Assembly: GCA_046351415.1 (NCBI GenBank)
Contig: JAXLYO010000005.1
Coordinates: 470,433-534,432, forward strand
Origin: JABFRG01 sp046351415
GTDB taxonomy: Bacteria; Myxococcota_A; Polyangia; Polyangiales; Polyangiaceae
DNA: 64,000 nucleotides
Reading direction: 5' to 3'
The notes below the pieces were generated by a model. The model did no database searches. It was not told the DNA's origin and worked only from the letters and a program-made list of their open reading frames with translations. Below, in pieces: positions 62,168 through 64,000 of this stretch. The first letter of the stretch is position 1. Every line of letters starts with the position of its first letter. The translations under genes were made by a program, and so were the position numbers.

Positions 62168-62413
62168 ATGGCACGCGTAACCGTCGAAGACTGTCTTGAA
62201 CGAGAAGAGAACCGCTTTGCCCTGGTGGTGCTCGCCGCACACCGGACGCGTCAGCTCATGAAGAGCAACGCGACGCCGCTCGTTCCTTCGAAGAACAAAG
62301 CTGCCGTCACCGCCCTTCGCGAGATTGCCGCCGGCAAGGTGCAATTCCACCGCCCGAGCAACGACGTCGTGAACGAGTGGATCGATCTCCAGATCAAACT
62401 GAACAACACCTGA
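62168..62413 (+). CDS. rpoZ: RNA polymerase omega subunit
   Basis: An 81-residue omega subunit: ARVTVEDCLEREENRFALVV, LAAHRTRQLMKSN and KAAVTALREIAAGKV match the RpoZ core that clamps the beta-prime C-terminus. ATG 62168 gives the usual length. The longer frame from 61901 runs through the direct repeat and is not coding. The next gene starts 19 bp downstream, so rpoZ, the methyltransferase and the YggS gene may be co-transcribed. Confidence 0.93.
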   Translation: MARVTVEDCLEREENRFALVVLAAHRTRQLMKSNATPLVPSKNKAAVTALREIAAGKVQFHRPSNDVVNEWIDLQIKLNNT

Positions 62414-62432
62414 GCCCTCGCGGTCCGCGCCG

Positions 62433-63221
62433 GTGAAGCGTGACCGAGAACTCGAAGCCTGTTCGCAAGCGCACTATGCGGACCCGGCATATTACCGCGA
62501 TACCTATCGCGAGCGTGACGAAGACGTCGCGTACTACCTCGCGCTCGCGCTTCGTCTGAAGCGTCGTGGAGCCCGCGTGCTCGAGTACGGCGTGGGGAAC
62601 GGGCGCATTGCCCTTCCGATCGCGCGCCATGGCATCGGCGTGACCGGCGTCGACCTCAGCGGGCCCATGCTCGCGGACTTCCGGAGCACGCTCGCCAAGG
62701 AGCCCGGAGCCGTTCGAGACCGCGTGCACCTCATCCGCGGCGACATGCGAAGAGTCCGCCTCTCGCAGACCTTTCCGCTCGTGCTCTGCACGTTCAACAC
62801 CATCCTCCATCTCTACACCAGGCGAGACATCGAACGATTCTTCGACCACGTGAAAGCGCACCTTGCTCCCGGCGGCACCTTCGTGTGCGACCTGTCGATG
62901 CCCATGCCCGAAGATCTGACACGCACGTTCGAGCGGCCGATGAAGACGCCGAGCTTCGCGCACCCCTCGCTCGGCCGAGTGAAATACCAGGAGCGCTTCG
63001 AGTACGACGTCACGCGACAGATCCTCTTCGTCTCGATGGAGTTCTCGTCGAAGAAGGGCGACCTCGTCACCCCCCTCGCGCACCGGCAGTACTTCCCGCA
63101 AGAATTCGAAGCACTGCTGCACTACAACGGCTTTCGCGTCGCGCGCTGCCACGGCGACTTTTCTGGCGGTCCAATGAACCGTCAGTCCGAGACCATGATC
63201 TTCCACGCGAAGGTACGCTGA
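62433..63221 (+). CDS. Class I SAM-dependent methyltransferase
   Basis: A 262-residue methyltransferase with motif I VLEYGVGNGRIALPIARHG, VTGVDLSGPMLADF, and FPLVLCTFNTILHLYTRRDI, followed by AHLAPGGTFVCDLSMP. The C-terminal half is beta-rich (LFVSMEFSSKKGDLVTPLA). It starts at GTG 62433 and is probably co-transcribed with rpoZ. The stop overlaps the ATG of the YggS gene. Acceptor unknown. Confidence 0.85.
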   Translation: MKRDRELEACSQAHYADPAYYRDTYRERDEDVAYYLALALRLKRRGARVLEYGVGNGRIALPIARHGIGVTGVDLSGPMLADFRSTLAKEPGAVRDRVHLIRGDMRRVRLSQTFPLVLCTFNTILHLYTRRDIERFFDHVKAHLAPGGTFVCDLSMPMPEDLTRTFERPMKTPSFAHPSLGRVKYQERFEYDVTRQILFVSMEFSSKKGDLVTPLAHRQYFPQEFEALLHYNGFRVARCHGDFSGGPMNRQSETMIFHAKVR

Positions 63222-63901
63222 TGGATTTCGCGAGCAATCTCTCCATCGTCGAATCACGGATCATCCGTGCGTGTGACCTTGCTGGCAGAAGTCGAAACGA
63301 CGTGCGGCTCGTCGCCGTCAGCAAGATGCACGGCGCCGAACGCATTCGCGAGGCCCACGCCGCGGGCCAACGGCACTTCGGGGAAAACTACGCGCAAGAG
63401 CTCGAGGAGAAGGCCGAAGTCCTCGCAGACCTTCCCGACATCGTCTGGCACTTCATCGGAAACCTGCAGACCAACAAGGCCAAAGTCGTCGCGAAATATG
63501 CACACTACATACACACGGTCGACCGTGTGGAGCTGGCCCGCGAGCTCGCGAAGAGACTTTCCACATACAACCGGACAATGGGCGTCCTCCTCGAAGTGAA
63601 CGTGAGCGGTGAGCCCCAGAAGCATGGCTGTGATCCTTCCTCCGTAGAAGCCCTGGCAAACGAGGTTCGTACGCATACGCCGCTCGAACTCCTCGGCCTC
63701 ATGACGGTTCCACCGGATGACGACGTGCGAACGGAGCGGGCCTTCTCGGACCTCGCTGCTCTCGCCAAAAAGCACGACCTCCGAGAACTCTCGATGGGCA
63801 TGAGTCAGGACCTCGAGGCCGCCATCACCCACGGCGCAACCATGATCCGAATCGGGACGGCGCTTTTCGGTGAACGCGAGAAACGCGTGGTAGGCGCCTA
63901 G
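63221..63901 (+). CDS. YggS/PROSC-family pyridoxal phosphate homeostasis protein
   Basis: A 226-residue alanine-racemase-N-fold PLP protein of the YggS/PLPBP family. VRLVAVSKMHGAERIREAHA contains the PLP Lys35. HFGENYAQELEEKAEVL, IVWHFIGNLQTNKAKVVA, VNVSGEPQKHGCDP, GLMTVPPDD and ELSMGMSQDLEAAITHGATM complete the family hallmarks. It binds PLP and helps balance vitamin B6 pools rather than catalysing racemisation. ATG 63221 overlaps the methyltransferase stop (ATGA). Confidence 0.94.
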   Translation: MDFASNLSIVESRIIRACDLAGRSRNDVRLVAVSKMHGAERIREAHAAGQRHFGENYAQELEEKAEVLADLPDIVWHFIGNLQTNKAKVVAKYAHYIHTVDRVELARELAKRLSTYNRTMGVLLEVNVSGEPQKHGCDPSSVEALANEVRTHTPLELLGLMTVPPDDDVRTERAFSDLAALAKKHDLRELSMGMSQDLEAAITHGATMIRIGTALFGEREKRVVGA

Positions 63902-64000
63902 ACCTAGTTCATCGATCATTGAGCACCCTCAAGCCCTCGGCAGAATTCAGCGGAGGCGCGGGGCGCGGCGAAGTGAGAGCGAACGCAAGAATCCCCGGCC
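63902..64000. other. Right window edge without a recognised gene
   Basis: The last 99 bases contain no start-to-stop frame, terminator or RNA gene that I can support. The next gene probably begins beyond the window. Confidence 0.4.

Overview
The window looks like a chromosome segment from a high-GC member of the Myxococcota, probably Polyangia. The reasons are the soluble and membrane-anchored Ser/Thr kinases, sigma-54 activators without receiver domains, the myxobacterial style of DnaK and RpoZ, and dense tailoring clusters. No ribosomal RNA, convincing tRNA, insertion sequence or CRISPR array was seen. The assignment rests on gene style only, not on a marker comparison.

Housekeeping flanks. 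The left flank (1-9.1 kb) has a RodZ-type HTH protein, a GT39-type membrane protein, a 47-bp tandem repeat array, a Ser/Thr kinase, a PcnB-type poly(A) polymerase, a four-domain S1 protein with a downstream membrane/zinc-ribbon protein, a heme-oxygenase-fold protein and a second kinase. The right flank (58.4-64 kb) has ruvA, a small lipoprotein, dnaK, rpoZ, a methyltransferase and a YggS-family PLP protein.

The 9.2-58.4 kb interval reads as one large, two-part peptide natural-product (RiPP) island. Part A (9.2-43.3 kb) holds two paralogous exporter pairs, each a C39-peptidase ABC transporter plus an NHLM-type partner ABC protein. It also holds two sigma-54 activators, one HlyD adaptor, three sulfo-/glycan-type operons and a 62-residue candidate precursor at 23116. 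That precursor has a canonical double-Gly-type leader and a Ser/Thr/Cys-bearing core, and sits 75 bp downstream of a near-consensus -24/-12 promoter. Just upstream of it are a lyase-like protein resembling the N-terminal domain of class III/IV lanthionine synthetases (or HopA1) and a kinase-like protein, that is, a split lanthipeptide dehydratase. Just downstream are a GT4 glycosyltransferase and a B12-type radical SAM protein of the RiPP-maturation type. Exporter set 2, its regulator and HlyD lie in one tight nine-gene operon with glycosyltransferase, WbqC, PIG-L deacetylase and DegT aminotransferase genes, which suggests that a glycosylated peptide is exported.

Part B (43.4-58.4 kb) is centred on a second candidate precursor (119 aa, complement of 52488-52847), which also has a -24/-12 promoter about 78 bp upstream. 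It is followed by a stem-loop/T-tract and then an orphan protein and a cysteine-dioxygenase/FAD fusion. Around it are three JmjC/FIH-like cupin oxygenases, an Asp/Asn hydroxylase, two divergent carbamoyltransferases, an HMG-CoA reductase, an FAD oxidase, a sulfotransferase and an APS kinase.

Proposed logic (inference): phosphorylation/elimination and radical SAM chemistry on peptide A, and oxygenase-rich tailoring on peptide B. Both would be switched by sigma-54 activators, trimmed by the C39 domains and exported through the paired ABC proteins with HlyD.
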